This document shows positions 26,501 to 35,258 of a DNA stretch of 64,000 nt, one piece after another. Made by a program: the position numbers and the translations under genes. Every line of letters starts with the position of its first letter. Position 1 is the first letter of the stretch. The DNA is taken from positions 15,518,001 to 15,582,000 of the forward strand of contig OX335649.1 in assembly GCA_946894095.1 (NCBI GenBank). The letters are read 5' to 3'. The DNA comes from Incurvaria masculella (taxonomy: Eukaryota > Arthropoda > Insecta > Lepidoptera > Incurvariidae). The notes beneath the pieces were generated by a model. That model saw only the letters and a program-made list of their open reading frames with translations. It ran no database searches and was not told where the DNA came from.

Positions 26501-29500
26501 GGTAACAAGTTTACCGATAGGAAATAGCCCTAAAGCATGGACCCCTAACATCCCTTCCCACAAATCTCTACGTGTTACAATTACCGTTATAGCGTTTGTG
26601 CCGTGTTGTATCGCACGTAGCACTCTGGGCCAGTTGATTAGATTGGTGGCTGCTAATCTATTTTAGTCGCTAACAGAGAAGCAACGGGTGGGGATACGTG
26701 AATTACCAACGCTGTGTTCTGTTTTGTTATTTGTCTAAATTCGACACCGTTTCGTTAAGAAAAGAGGGTCGTATTTGTCTAGTTTCTGGAACAGAAAAAT
26801 TGCTTTAATTATTTCATAAACAATGGCTAAGGCGCACCTTCGTAAGATACTAGTTATAGGTTTCCAGCAATACATAATGTAATCAAAATAATATTTAAAA
26901 AATATTACACAATGGTTTCTTAAAATATAAATTACAGCTCAGAACGTTAAAAAGGAATAGACAAGAGATTTTAATAGTTAAGATAAGTAGATACCAGCAT
27001 CACAGCTTGTGGTCTAGGGGTTAGAGGACTTGTTACATCAGAGAGGTCTGGGTTCAAATCCTCGCCCGGTCATGCGCCACTTTCTTTCTCTTTCTGAGTT
27101 GGATAAGTGCATTTCGTTACGAATGCGAGCTGCTCCATGGTTCGGAACCCATGTAAAACTGTAGGTCCCCTTCCGCTACTAGGTGGTGGTGTTAAGCCCG
27201 TCCGGGTTGGTACCACCGCATTGGATGAAACTATGGTTGAAGCGGCAATGGAAAATTGTCCACGTTTTCCATCCTGTTCAATGTAGCCTTGCTCATAAAG
27301 GGAAGGTCCTGGCATGGCACCTAATTCCTTCAGGAATGTGGTGTATTAGGCTAATATCATAACGGTAGTTGTGTGGCCATCCATGTCAGGTTGGATAAAA
27401 AAATGGGGTTTACGAAGAAAATATAAAAATAACTGATTGAAACATTCACCGATGACAATATATATTGTAATACTTCACATAGTTATGTTGTTATACATTA
27501 TGAATATCTGCCCCAAAAGGGTATTTTCCATCGCATCGACACTAGATGAAAATATTTGCGCTTCATTTTGTGACATCAAAACAAACGCTTGGATCGTGAA
27601 TTTATGTCTAGTCCTCTCAATCTATCACAAAAAACATTGAACAAATAATTTCGATCTAGAAGAAATAAAGATTTCAAAATATTAAACTGCCTCCGAATTT
27701 TGGCGGTGGGTCCCAATCAGCGAGCATGGGAGGTCCGGAGTAGTAATCGACACGCGTTCGTATGTAGGCGGCGCGGCGGCGCGGAGCTGCGCAGCCACTT
27801 TTACATACAACGGCGGCGAAATTCGCAAGAACGCTACAGGACGCTATTTAGTGCAAAGAACATTCGATTCGTCGCAAATTCGAAAGCGAACCAACTATAG
27901 TTAGACATTTTACACTAACTCGTGGCTACGCTGCCACCATACGAATGAGTTTCGATCACTGCTCTGTTCCGCCTATGCTTGCTGGACCTAAATGACAATT
28001 ATCGTGGCTAAAATAATCTATTCTATTGGCCCTAATCGATGCATTTAACTCAAATGTTAGTTTTGTTATTTTTACATATTATCTAATTCCATTACGGAGA
28101 ATTCGTCTTGTACGATCGTTTTGTATTACATTTAAGCACCCGATATTTTTAACATCTAAGAAAACATAAGTTGGTCTACAGACACCTCGATTGTGGACTT
28201 CGTGAACAGTCCGGCCATGACGGAGATCAAGGAGCGATCCTGCTTTATCCACATCGACGTGCCGGGACACGAGGACAACTCACCCGACCTGCCAGACTCG
28301 TGAGTATTACTTCAAATAAAGCACGGACATTTTTGTGATAATTGGAGCAAAGGACCATATACGACAAATAAACCTTCCTCGCGTAAGAACGCCGTGTTTT
28401 CCATCCAGTTCAATGTAGCCGTGCTCATAAAGGGAAGGTCCTGGCATGGCACCAAATTCCTTCGGGAATGTAGTGTATTGGGCTAATATCATAACAGTAG
28501 TTTGTGGTATTGGCCATCCATGTCAGGTCGCATAAAAAAAAGAGGCTTTGAGCAGGCCTTTTTTCTCCAAATGTTGCCATTATAAATGTATAATCCATCG
28601 GATTAAGGTCTGGATTAAGGAGGGCCAGTCTTCGTTCCGAATGAAGTCAATTTCACTCCCTCCAGCCAGTTTTGTGTGCTTTCATTCTATAATCTGGCGC
28701 AGAATCTTTCTGGTATACCCAGTGTCTGTTATTGAACATAGTATATTAGAAAAAGGTTTCCCAATATTTGTGAAGACTATACTTTGATACATTTTTCGTA
28801 TTCATGCAATTCATTCGTACGGCTTTCTTACAAAAATAAACTCAAGTTAAGCCCAAATATGAGACTCCCAGCCAAGCCATGAGTGACGTTGGTAAATGGC
28901 CTCGCTGGATACGCGGTATGCGGCCGCTCAATTCGTCACTGTTTTGGGCGTATACTTTATCATTTTGCTTATTGTACCTTTTTTTTCCACGGTAAAATTT
29001 TTTTCATTCAAAAAAATATTTCGTGCAAAAATGCGCGAATCTGTACTCCCACTCCTTCGTAGGGCGACGCGTTCCGCACCCACTTATTGCAGTGGCGCCG
29101 TGCCGCGGTCTCTTAGTCGGAGGAGGACTTTCTCATTTACCACAATAAACAATACCATCTATAGCTACCGGTCCGTCGCGATTAAGACGCTTGGCGAAGA
29201 TGTTGTCCGTAGCCACCAGTTCCCCTAGCTGCAGACGGCCTCGCGCACCCGCGCCGCTTCCTCGGCCTGCTGCTCGTCAACTGCACCGGCTCCAGCGCCT
29301 CCGTGGCCAACGCGATCCGCACCCGCTTCTCGCGGTGGCGCGGCGCCGAGGTCTCGCAGTCGGTGGAGGACTTTCTTATTTACCACAATAAACAATATCA
29401 TCCGCAGCTACCAGTTCCCCTCGCTGCAGACGCTCGGCGAGGACCTGGTGACCGTGCTCGACTTCCTGCACGTGCGCTACGCGGTCGGGCTGGGCGAGGG

Positions 29501-32500
29501 CGCCGGCGCCAATGTGCTCGCGCGCTGCGGCCTCGCACACCCGCGTCGCCTGCTCGGCCTGCTGCTCGTCAACTGCACCGGCTCCAGCGCCTCCGTGGCC
29601 GACGCGTTCCGCACCCGCTTCTCGCGGTGGCGCGGCGCCGAGGTCTCGCAGTCGGAGGAGGACTTTCTCATTTACCACAAGTTCGGACACGTGAGTTTGG
29701 ATTGTGAGAGTAGTGGGTACAAGGTACTACGTTTGTGTTGTATTGTGCTAACCGTTCTAACTTGAGTAATCTGCCTTGTAACGTTTACACCGTTGGACAG
29801 AGCATGGGCTCCATTTTAAGGAGTGTGCGGATCGTTAATACTAATATTTACTCAATTTTGCTGATCAATTTAAATCTTGCATACTAAATATATTCGAGGG
29901 GAGCATGTTTATTTTTAAAGCTAATTCAAGATATTTTTATGATATTTTCCCAAGTCACGATGTCTCTCGGTGCGAGCATCGTTACAATCTTAGAGCACAG
30001 GAATTAAATACATTTTTTAAGTGTTTTGTTTTACGTGTGCTAATATTCAGCTATCTTCCTCATGTTTCTACAAATATCTTAATACTTTTAATATAGAAAC
30101 AACAATATTTAACTAACCTACTAATCAACTAACTGTTTAGTTTAGTAGCCACTTCCTTCATTTAGTAATCTATAATATAAAAATGAATCGCAAAATGTGT
30201 TGGTAAGCGCATAACTCAACAACGCCTGGACCAATTTGGCCAAATCTTTTTTTTAAATGTTCGTTGAAGTTCAAGGATGGTTTTTACGGCGAGAAAAAAT
30301 AGAATTATTGCTGGAAAAACCCTAAAAATAGCCCTTTTCTTTTTCCCATACAAATGATTTGTAACTAAAACGTAGTCAATTTGAGCTTTATTGCTATGGT
30401 ATAAAGTTCATATTACAAGCACTCACAGTTGGCTAAGTAATGTAGGTGTGTTCCTAACGTCAAAGATCATATCTATCAAAACAATGTGCGTGTGTGCATT
30501 GGAGCACAGAATACATAATTGGAGGAGTTTAATGTCGCGTTCCGAAACTCGCGTTTCTTTTGTATTAGTTTCGGCACGCGAGATAAACTGCATCAGTTTC
30601 CACGTCATTACATCAGTCAAACAAAAATCGCGTTACCAACAGTGTTTTATTATTTTTAATATCCAAATTTTAAATAAATAAAACAATTCGTACGGCTTAA
30701 AAGGATTTGACTTCAAGTCATATCAAATAAAAAAAAAAAAGTTTTTAATGTCGCGTTCCGAAACTCGCGTTTCTTTTGTATTAGTTTCGGCACGCGAGAT
30801 AAACTGCATCAGTTTCCATCGTGTTTTGTGCAGAGTGTTTAGTTAGTTAGTGTTAGTTTAGTTCGTGATTAGTGAAAAAATAATTTATATTTGATATGCC
30901 TCCTATAAGACTTTAGGTAGAAGAACCAGAAATGCTACAAACCAAGCTAATTACCGATCTAATCGTACTGCACAAGAACGTGTCGACGGAAATGAACGTG
31001 AAAGAATTCGGATATCACAAACGCGTGAATGCGAAAACGATGCCAGTAGCGCTACTTCACACCACGGGGAGCGGGGCCGGGGGCGGGGCGGGCGGTGCGT
31101 CGGGGGCGGGTGCGGGGGGGGGCGGGTACGGCTTGGTATTTCCCGCAACTTTAGGACTACTTGGCAAAATCCATGAGAACCAATTACTCGATTTAGATGC
31201 GGATTGTATCTACGTCTAGCCTGATTCTACTCAAAACTTATAGGCCACATAATATAACGCTTCATTACCTGAACTTGCGAACCACTAACCCGATCTATGT
31301 GCGTATTTTATCAATGTATAGGATCTCTGGGAGCAGTCAGGTTCGAGATGGGTTACGGTTTTCGATGTTGAGGCTACCTGTGGGTTGAAGTCCACGCAAA
31401 ACTTACCTACATTACACGTTACTTACTTACTAGGTAAGCAATGTTGCAGTGCAAGTGCAGAAAGGTTCTGGCGGCAAATGCTTTTTTTTAAATAGCCACC
31501 AAATGTCAACGAAGCTCTAAATGGGAATTATTGGATGTTTCTCATTAAATCATGCTGTTTCATCTCGAACATCTTGATTAAATTTGGTAGATGGATACAT
31601 TGTCCTGAACCAGTTTGACCCTATTTTGGATCAGCCATGTGGGCTACTTTTTATCCATGAAATAATTTAGCCGACACTAACCCGAGCGGAGCCGGGTACC
31701 GCAGCTAGTATTGCTATAATAATATTCCATCAGATTTCGACGATATACTTTATGTGCTTAAAGTCTTGTTTTATTTTGGATGTTCTAACAAGATAAACGT
31801 GTAGTTACTTATTTGAGATCGGACTTTTTCTGAAACTGGAAGAAAAATACTTGAGTTCAGAAGAAAATTTGTGATCAATAGGTCTGTCTTAATCCTGGTA
31901 TTGCTGAAAAGTATTGTCGGTTACAGCAAATCGCCAACGACTCGACGGAGGCCCTGGACCGTGACCGGATGCTGCAGGACTACCGCTCGCGCCTGCGCGG
32001 GAACCTCAACTCGCACAACGTCAAACTCTACGTCAAGGCCTTTCTCTCGTAAGATTTGTTTCTTGCAATACAATTATGTTTTTTACTTATACTGCAAAAG
32101 CTCACTTTGAAAAGGAAATTCATTTAAATTACCTATGTTTTTTAAAATAATTTAACAATCGTTTATTTGATTTTAAATAAACAAATAATAAAACATACAT
32201 TAACGTACATGTTACACGTTATGACGGATACAATCTTCACACCCGTTGCCCGTTTAATAGGACTCTGGGAAGAAATGCTAAGGAAGACCTTTTAAGCGCA
32301 ACTATTATTGACTTCTGTAATGAATGCTGTCTATTTATGTTAAATTTTTTTTTCACTTTTGTCCTCTTGCATATATTTTATTAAAATGATCCACCGTCAA
32401 CCAAAACTTTTATATACTGTGCTAGAACTAAATAATTTTAAATGATTTCCGTATGTATTTTATTTTTAATTAATACATTTTAAAGTTATTCGAAATAAAT

Positions 32501-34298
32501 CATTTAAATTAGAACTTAAAAGATTGAAAAAATATTGTATTGGTCTCTTGCTCCTATAGAACACATTTGTACCAACTTCATGGCTTATATGACTACCGAG
32601 CGCATTTAACTTTTACTTAATAATAACCAAATTCAAAATTACGAGATTCCAGCCAATTAACGTTAGACGAAAATGTTTCAGTCGCAAGGATCTGGTGTTG
32701 AAGGGTGTCCTTCCTGATGTCCTGCTCATCACCGGCATGCTGAGCCCGTACATCACCGTCATCGAGAGGATGTACAAGGATGTCGACAAGGACAAGGTCA
32801 CCATCCTCAAGGTCGACCGCGTTGGCGATGTGCTCTCGGAGGCAGTGAGTATTTGATTACCTTGCTGTGTCGTACGATTCACTGTTTCATTATCAAGACT
32901 AATGATGTATTGATCGATGACACGGTGAAATTAATACTCCAGAATGTGACAAAATATCAAGAACTATATGATTTCCCATTGGAATATTTTATCAAAGCAG
33001 TACATTTTGACCTAACCATTATTTTAGAGAATAACCATTGTGTTACCATCTGAGATTTATTTATAGCTGAATTATTAAAATTTTAATCTACAACAAACGA
33101 ATAAATAAACAGACTAATCGATACGAATGAGTGCTGAAAGTGATCTGAGAGGCTCTAAGAGGATGCCACTCCAATTTACATTATAATAAGAAAGCTTAGA
33201 TTTGTAACTATATCTTTAAAAATATATATTTCAGTATATCATACGTCTTGATCAAGTTACTGCACTCACGGAGTAACCTATAGCCACACTATCCACAGCC
33301 TAATATTTACAAAATTCTCTCTCCATCTCCATCTCCATGAAGGAGTACGACAAGCCCAACATCCGGGGGCTCTCGCTCATAAAGTAACCTACAACCCCCT
33401 GTTCACATCCCGCGAAGGACACCCAATCGCTGCTGCTGTTCTGCCAAGGGCAAGGCCAGATGAGGTCGCTGCCGCCGCCGGGCGTGGAGCGACGCATGTC
33501 GCGTGCCATGTTCATGAAGGAGTACGACAAGCCCAACATCCGGGGGCTCTCGCTCATGAAGTAACCTATAACCCCCTGTTCACAGCCCGCCAAGGTCACC
33601 CAATCGCTGCTGCTGTTCTGCCAAGGGCAAGGGCAGCTGACGTCGCTGCCGCCGCCGGGCGTGGAGCGACGCATGTCGCGTGCCCTGTCCATGGAGAAGT
33701 ACGACAAGCCCAACATACGGCGGCTCTCGCTCATGAAGTAACCTACAACCCCCTGTTCACAACCCGCCAAGGTCGCCCAATCGCTGCTGCTGTTCTGCCA
33801 GGGGCAAGGCCAGCTGACGTCGCTGCCGCCGCCGGGCGTGGAGCGACGCATGTCTCGCGCCATGTCCATGGAGGAGTACGACAAGCCCAACATACGGCGG
33901 CTCTCGCTCATGAAGTAACCTACAACCCCCTGTTCACAGCCCGCCAAGGTCGCCCAATCGCTGCTGCTTTTCTGCCAGGGGCAGAACAGCTGACGTCGCT
34001 GCCGCCGCCGGGCGTGGAGCGACGCATGTCTCGCGCCATGTCCATGGAGGAGTACGACAAGCCCAACATACGGCGGCTCTCGCTCATGAAGTAACCTACA
34101 ACCCCCTGTTTACAGCCCGCCAAGGTCGCCCAATCGCTGCTGCTGTTCTGCCAGGGGCAAGGCCAGCTGACGTCGCTGCCGCCGCCGGGCGTGGAGCGAC
34201 GCATGTCTCGCGCCATGTCCATGGAGGAGTACGACAAGCCCAACATCCGGCGGCTCTCGCTCACGCCGGCCGACTCGCCCCCACCGCGCAAGGTGTAG
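8457..34298 (+). CDS. NDRG-family protein (MESK2/NDRG3-like), whole visible gene
   Basis: Seven exons join in frame: 8457-8507, 22352-22415, 28182-28299, 29408-29690, 31927-32048, 32682-32844 and 34116-34298. They total 984 nt, or 327 residues plus stop. All introns have GT..AG borders and compatible phases. The product has the NDRG landmarks in order: STDRSGDIHVHVQGD, TVHDLGCNH, FVNSPAMTEIKERSCFIH with DVPGHEDN, GLGEGAGANVLAR, LLLVNCTGSSAS, YHKFGH, YRSRLRGNLN, LLITGMLSPY and the end block EEYDKPNIRRLSL. The family has an alpha/beta-hydrolase fold but is generally regarded as lacking the catalytic triad; members are cytoplasmic and act in stress, growth and differentiation. Drosophila MESK2 is the closest insect relative I know. 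The start codon and N-terminal 20-40 residues were not found and may lie before 8457 or outside the window. Introns are loaded with SINEs, MITEs, LINE pieces and a Helitron. Two exons have tandem copies (see findings). Identity is confident; which paralogue is not. Confidence 0.93.
9474..9715 (+). mobile_element. SINE-C copy
   Basis: It starts ACTAGCTGAGTTACCCGGCT, continues with TTTCCAGGATATTATATGAG, CAGACTATCCCTATACC and an AAAGAGAGAGAG stretch, and ends TTCATATTATTGG. It is shared with 24762-25045 and, reversed, 31620-31712. Confidence 0.75.
10130..10330 (+). mobile_element. Non-LTR ORF2 3' end fragment
   Basis: The frames read KVGKVWN then IFSPKYNRG, and the sequence GCACCTCGCCGGCCGGCATG is shared with 37168. 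It looks like the C-terminal end of a CR1/jockey-type ORF2. Confidence 0.45.
10467..10740 (-). mobile_element. Retroelement 3' end with (AAATG)n tail
   Basis: A CATTTCATTTCATTT tract followed by GGTAGTCAAACTACAC and GATCCGCGGATTCGATCAA matches 20318-20450. It is a pair of copies of one 3' end on the - strand. Confidence 0.65.
11084..11459. mobile_element. MITE-3, 376 bp, TTAA ends
   Basis: The left end runs TTAAGAACGGCCCGTAAGC to CCATACAAACGTAGTTTAC. The right end is the reverse complement, GTAAACTACGTTTGTATGG to GCTTACGGGCCGACCTTAA. A second inner pair, ACAAATATCTGTGTCTGCATG, is also inverted. Confidence 0.88.
13607..13860 (+). mobile_element. SINE-B copy carrying an expanded microsatellite
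   Basis: It has the family marks GGTTCCGTACCCAAAGGGT, ACTAAGCCTCCGCTGTCC and CTGTCACAGGGCTGTATCTC, then AGCTGAAATTTT. The short TCCG run of the family is expanded here to about 140 bp. Confidence 0.85.
13662..13804. repeat. (TCCG)n microsatellite, about 35 units
   Basis: An almost pure TCCG tetranucleotide tract has a few TCTG interruptions at the right end. It sits inside SINE-B, where other copies have only two to four units. Confidence 0.97.
14000..16400. other. NDRG intron without recognised content
   Basis: AT-rich intron sequence. Frames at about 15642-16155 are open by chance on both strands and carry no motif I know. Confidence 0.5.
16420..16969. mobile_element. MITE-4, 550 bp, TTAA ends
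   Basis: It starts TTAAGGTGGCCCATCCCGCT and ends GGGTTGGGCCGCCTTAA. It matches 60906-61455 over its whole length in inverse orientation. There is no coding capacity. Confidence 0.88.
17033..17312. mobile_element. MITE-4, partial diverged copy
   Basis: It repeats the right part of the neighbouring element: AGCTATAAGCCGTTTTGTAA, ATCACGGAGCCTGTC and CGAATGAGTTAG. It lies 60 nt from the full copy, so it is a local duplication or nested relic. Confidence 0.7.
18495..18797 (+). mobile_element. SINE-A, 5'-truncated copy
   Basis: The body runs from TCTCTTTCTGGGTTGGATAA to CCATCCGTGTCCAGTGACAT without the head. Confidence 0.82.
18797..19075 (-). mobile_element. SINE-B copy, reversed
   Basis: It has GGCCAAGTGCGAGTCGGAAT at one end, then TGACAGACGGACGGACGGAC, and ends near TAGGGTTCCGTTGGCACCCT. 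It abuts a SINE-A copy. Confidence 0.85.
19568..19940 (-). mobile_element. Old, diverged SINE-B copy
   Basis: It has AGTACGAGTCTGACTCATGC and GGGTTCCGTAAATATG at the start, and CTGACAGACCGATAGATGGA with GGGGTTCC at the end. It is diverged. Confidence 0.55.
20318..20455 (-). mobile_element. Second copy of the (AAATG)n-tailed 3' end
   Basis: It has the same TGGTAGTCAAACTACACTAA and GATCCGCGGATTCGATCAA blocks as 10467-10740. Confidence 0.65.
20640..20775 (+). mobile_element. SINE-A 3' fragment
   Basis: TTTTCCATCCAGGTCAATGTC and GGTCCTGGCATAGCACCTAA are family blocks. Confidence 0.65.
20825..21105 (+). mobile_element. SINE-B copy
   Basis: It starts TCAGGGTTCCGTACCCAAAC, has TCTGTCACAGGGCTGTATCTC and ends ACGGAACCCTTCGTGTGCGA. 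Confidence 0.85.
22352..22415 (+). CDS. NDRG exon b
   Basis: This exon has 64 nt after TTTACAG and ends at donor GTAAG, leaving one base of a codon. It encodes GDLSQQDKRCVFLTVHDLGCN. HDLG is the conserved NDRG turn at the position of the oxyanion strand in true hydrolases. Confidence 0.92.
22706..22889. repeat. Fold-back element with telomere-like core
   Basis: The left arm runs CATAAAGTCCAAAAAGCATA to CCAAAACCCA; the right arm is its near-perfect reverse complement, ending TTTTTGGACTTTATG. The loop holds four CCTAA units at 22798-22817. Confidence 0.82.
23220..23645 (-). mobile_element. RTE-like retrotransposon, 3' part of ORF2
   Basis: The - strand encodes LKTRMFDQCVLPVFTYACKT, TWTLTVG, KLKVAQRAMEKSMLGI and, near the low end, a degenerate GEAYVQQ segment, the standard end of this insect endonuclease/RT family. 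It is broken by stops and frameshifts. Confidence 0.8.
23645..23947 (+). mobile_element. RTE-like retrotransposon, inverted upstream part of ORF2
   Basis: The + strand encodes AKVGLNINEDKTKLMGTT, VHEYCYLGQVIKLG and RRIQLAWAAFGQLKNVF. In intact elements this segment directly precedes the FDQCVLPV segment; here it points the other way from a shared junction at 23645. Confidence 0.82.
24437..24692 (+). mobile_element. SINE-B copy
   Basis: It starts TAGGGTTTGGTACCCAAAGG, has GTCTGTCACAGAGCTGTATC and ends CCGACTCGCACTTGACCGG. Confidence 0.85.
24762..25045 (+). mobile_element. SINE-C, longer copy
   Basis: It starts GACTAGCTGAGGTATCCGGCTC and ends AATTTATAATATTAGTATGG. It has the same blocks as 9474-9715 plus an internal AAAGATAGCCTATATCC segment. 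Confidence 0.8.
25085..25195 (-). mobile_element. SINE-A 3' fragment, reversed
   Basis: GACATGGATGGCTAATACCG and AACACACCACATGGGAAC match the reversed 3' end. A similar piece lies at 7263-7345. Confidence 0.6.
25380..25625 (-). mobile_element. SINE-A body with 5S-like head, reversed
   Basis: The body blocks (CATTGAACTGGATGGAAAAC) are followed, on the - strand in front of the body, by AAGCGATAAGCTGGGTAATC and TTTTGGATGGGTGACCG, the internal promoter region of 5S rRNA in degraded form. Confidence 0.65.
26998..27400 (+). mobile_element. SINE-A, full copy with tRNA-like head
   Basis: The head has an A-box-like GGTCTAGGGGTTAGAGG and a B box GGTTCAAATCC. The body then reads TGAGTTGGATAAGTGCATTTC, CTCCATGGTTCGGAACCCAT, GGTTGGTACCACCGCATTGG and TTTTCCATCCTGTTCAATG, ending CATCCATGTCAGGTTG and A. 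At least ten relatives lie in this window. Confidence 0.88.
28182..28299 (+). CDS. NDRG exon c
   Basis: This exon has 118 nt, with acceptor TCTACAG and donor GTGAGT. It encodes FVNSPAMTEIKERSCFIH and DVPGHEDNSPDLPDS, the most recognisable NDRG block. A SINE-A fragment starts about 80 nt after the donor. Confidence 0.93.
28381..28545 (+). mobile_element. SINE-A 3' half
   Basis: It runs from TTTTCCATCCAGTTCAATG to CCATGTCAGGTCGCATAAAA, just after NDRG exon c. Confidence 0.8.
29041..29407 (+). pseudogene. Two decayed copies of NDRG exon d
   Basis: Upstream of the working exon are two degraded duplicates. The nearer one (about 29211-29398) repeats the exon start, lacks the segment matching 29433-29529 (97 nt, a frameshift) and repeats the end through SQSVEDFLIYH. 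The farther one (about 29060-29164, with a second exon start at about 29165-29210) is more diverged. Both end in CACAATAAACAATA instead of the KFGH codons and donor. No complete exon can be made from either. Confidence 0.75.
29408..29690 (+). CDS. NDRG exon d, large central exon
   Basis: This exon has 283 nt, with acceptor CCGCAG and donor GTGAGT. It encodes 94 residues plus a split codon, including the nucleophile-elbow region GLGEGAGANVLAR and NCTGSSASV, and ends in YHKFGH. In active alpha/beta hydrolases this elbow is GxSxG; here it is GEGAG with no serine, as usual in NDRG proteins. The exon is much more GC-rich than its introns and is preceded by decayed copies of itself. Confidence 0.93.
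30169..31225 (+). mobile_element. Helitron 5' piece
   Basis: It begins TCTATAATATAAAAATGAAT and continues with GGACCAATTTGGCCAAATC and AAGTTCAAGGATGG, the layout I associate with lepidopteran Helitron 5' ends. After an untranslated part, ATG at 30896 leads, after one frameshift, to LGRRTRNATNQANYRSNRTA, like the N-terminus of Helitron Rep-helicase proteins. A 75-nt block is duplicated (30529-30602, 30747-30821). A G-rich run at 31062-31130 follows. It is inactive. Confidence 0.5.
31620..31712 (-). mobile_element. SINE-C 5' fragment, reversed
   Basis: CCCGAGCGGAGCCGGGTACC followed by GCAGCTAGTA is the reverse complement of the SINE-C start. Confidence 0.65.
31927..32048 (+). CDS. NDRG exon e
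   Basis: This exon has 122 nt, with acceptor GTTACAG and donor GTAAG. It encodes QIANDSTEALDRDRMLQDY and then RSRLRGNLNSHNVKLYVKAF, the conserved helical cap segment of the NDRG family. Confidence 0.92.
32682..32844 (+). CDS. NDRG exon f
   Basis: This exon has 163 nt, with acceptor TTTCAG and donor GTGAGT. It encodes RKDLVLKGVLPDVLLITGML, SPYITVIERMYKDVDKDK and VTILKVDRVGDVLSEA. It ends in phase 0, so any copy of the terminal exon with a good acceptor can join it in frame. Confidence 0.92.
33586..33741 (+). CDS. Possible alternative NDRG terminal exon (array copy 2)
   Basis: This copy keeps a TTCACAG acceptor and an open frame of 51 residues followed by TAA. The protein matches the last exon closely, except for a few substitutions (VTQ for VAQ, ALSMEKY for AMSMEEY) and the end SLMK in place of SLTPADSPPPRKV. 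Its phase fits exon f, so splicing to it would give a full NDRG protein with a shorter C-terminus. No separate poly(A) signal is obvious inside the array, so if used it may share the distal 3'UTR. Use is inferred, not shown. Confidence 0.45.
   Translation, partial: PAKVTQSLLLFCQGQGQLTSLPPPGVERRMSRALSMEKYDKPNIRRLSLMK
34116..34298 (+). CDS. NDRG terminal exon, last array copy
   Basis: This exon has 183 nt after acceptor TTTACAG. It encodes 60 residues: PAKVAQSLLLFCQGQGQL, a proline run, then EEYDKPNIRRLSLTP, and finally PADSPPPRKV before TAG. It is the only array copy that continues past RRLSL into a TPADSPPPRKV tail, so it is probably the ancestral exon. The four upstream copies end RRLSLMK. 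Confidence 0.88.
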   Translation, partial: PAKVAQSLLLFCQGQGQLTSLPPPGVERRMSRAMSMEEYDKPNIRRLSLTPADSPPPRKV

Positions 34299-35180
34299 GC
34301 CCGGCCTACAGCCGCGCCCCTCTCGGAGTAGCGGCCATTTACCTCTGTCCGCCATATGCGCGAGTATCTTCCCTTTTACTGAGGTTCTGCGTGGCCGCTG
34401 CAGTCAACACGAGGTTCCAGCGTCCACACAAACTTGCTGGAGTAGCTGTAAAAACCATGCGTAGTTCTTCTCGTGACCGCGTCTGGTACCTGTGCCATGG
34501 ATTAACTTGTCGAGTAGGTCTATAAGACGCATGCTCAAATGGCCTGCTAAATAGAATCTTGCACGGTTTGCACTGACCATCCAAACTTGAGTAGCGCTAT
34601 CAAACGAAAAAGAGAACTGTATTGAAAAAATGTCCCCGTACTGTCTACGTCAGTAACGTTAATAGCTTGTCGAGAATATCATTAAGAAAAGTCTTGAACG
34701 TATTGTATGGCCATCCTAGTAGTTGCCTGTATCGTTTTGGATTTAAAACCATACTATTGGCTTTAAATAATAACATTGAAGTAGATGCTAATATATTGCC
34801 TATTTTTTGGTACCTATGTTCAAAAATTTGCAAATTATTTTGGTATCTTCATTCATTTGGGTCAGCATTTGTAAAACCTTTCGAAGAAGAATAGTGAGTC
34901 TTTACAGAAATATAGCCACTAAACGCAGCGGAAAATTAATTTGGAGAATGTTTTTGTAAGTGTAAGATTAGTGGCTTTGGGTACTTACGTGTTTTTACAA
35001 TGAAACAGAATAACTGCTCGTTCTGTCGCAACGGACGCTACTCACGTGGATATTGCATACCAGTCCCACGAACGGGATCTATGTATCATGGTTTCGGGAG
35101 TAATTATTGTTGCTCTATTCAGACTTTTTGCTTTTTAAGAAAAAATAATTGTTATTTATTATGTCATTATTAGTTTTGAA

Positions 35181-35186
35181 AATAAA
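35181..35186 (+). terminator. Candidate NDRG poly(A) signal
   Basis: AATAAA lies 883 nt after the NDRG stop, before a fold-back element and well before the convergent tubulin gene. It is the first canonical hexamer I noticed in the right place; use is inferred. Confidence 0.4.
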
Positions 35187-35258
35187 TACGTGTACAGAAA
35201 AGAGGTAGGTTGTAAGCTTGCGAACATTTTATGCATACTTTAGTGTTAGGTAAATTGT

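Larger units (their letters stand above)
33268..34298 (+). repeat. 177-bp tandem array of the NDRG terminal exon
   Basis: Equivalent exon starts fall at 33409, 33586, 33763, 33940 and 34116, so the period is 177, 177, 177 and 176 bp. Each unit holds about 20 bp of intron end (CCTACAACCCCCTGTTCACAG) plus the exon. A shortened copy lies before 33409. Copy 1 has lost the acceptor (ACAG to ACAT) and copy 3 has ACAA. Copy 4 keeps ACAG but has a 1-nt deletion giving an early TGA. Only copies 2 and 5 have both acceptor and open frame. Confidence 0.9.

Noticed and set aside
26998..27072. Possible tRNA gene
   Set aside because: A and B boxes are present but the sequence runs straight into the SINE-A body and does not give a proper acceptor stem.
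27070..27315. Recurring small proteins with [13 protein letters not shown]
   Set aside because: They are antisense readings of SINE-A copies and appear wherever the repeat does.
30932..31219. 95-residue frame with a Gly/Ala run
   Set aside because: It is an out-of-frame reading of the Helitron N-terminal region and a G-rich simple sequence.
33300..33947. 215-residue - strand open frame with 59-residue repeats
   Set aside because: It is the antisense shadow of the NDRG exon array; the repeat length of 59 is simply 177/3.
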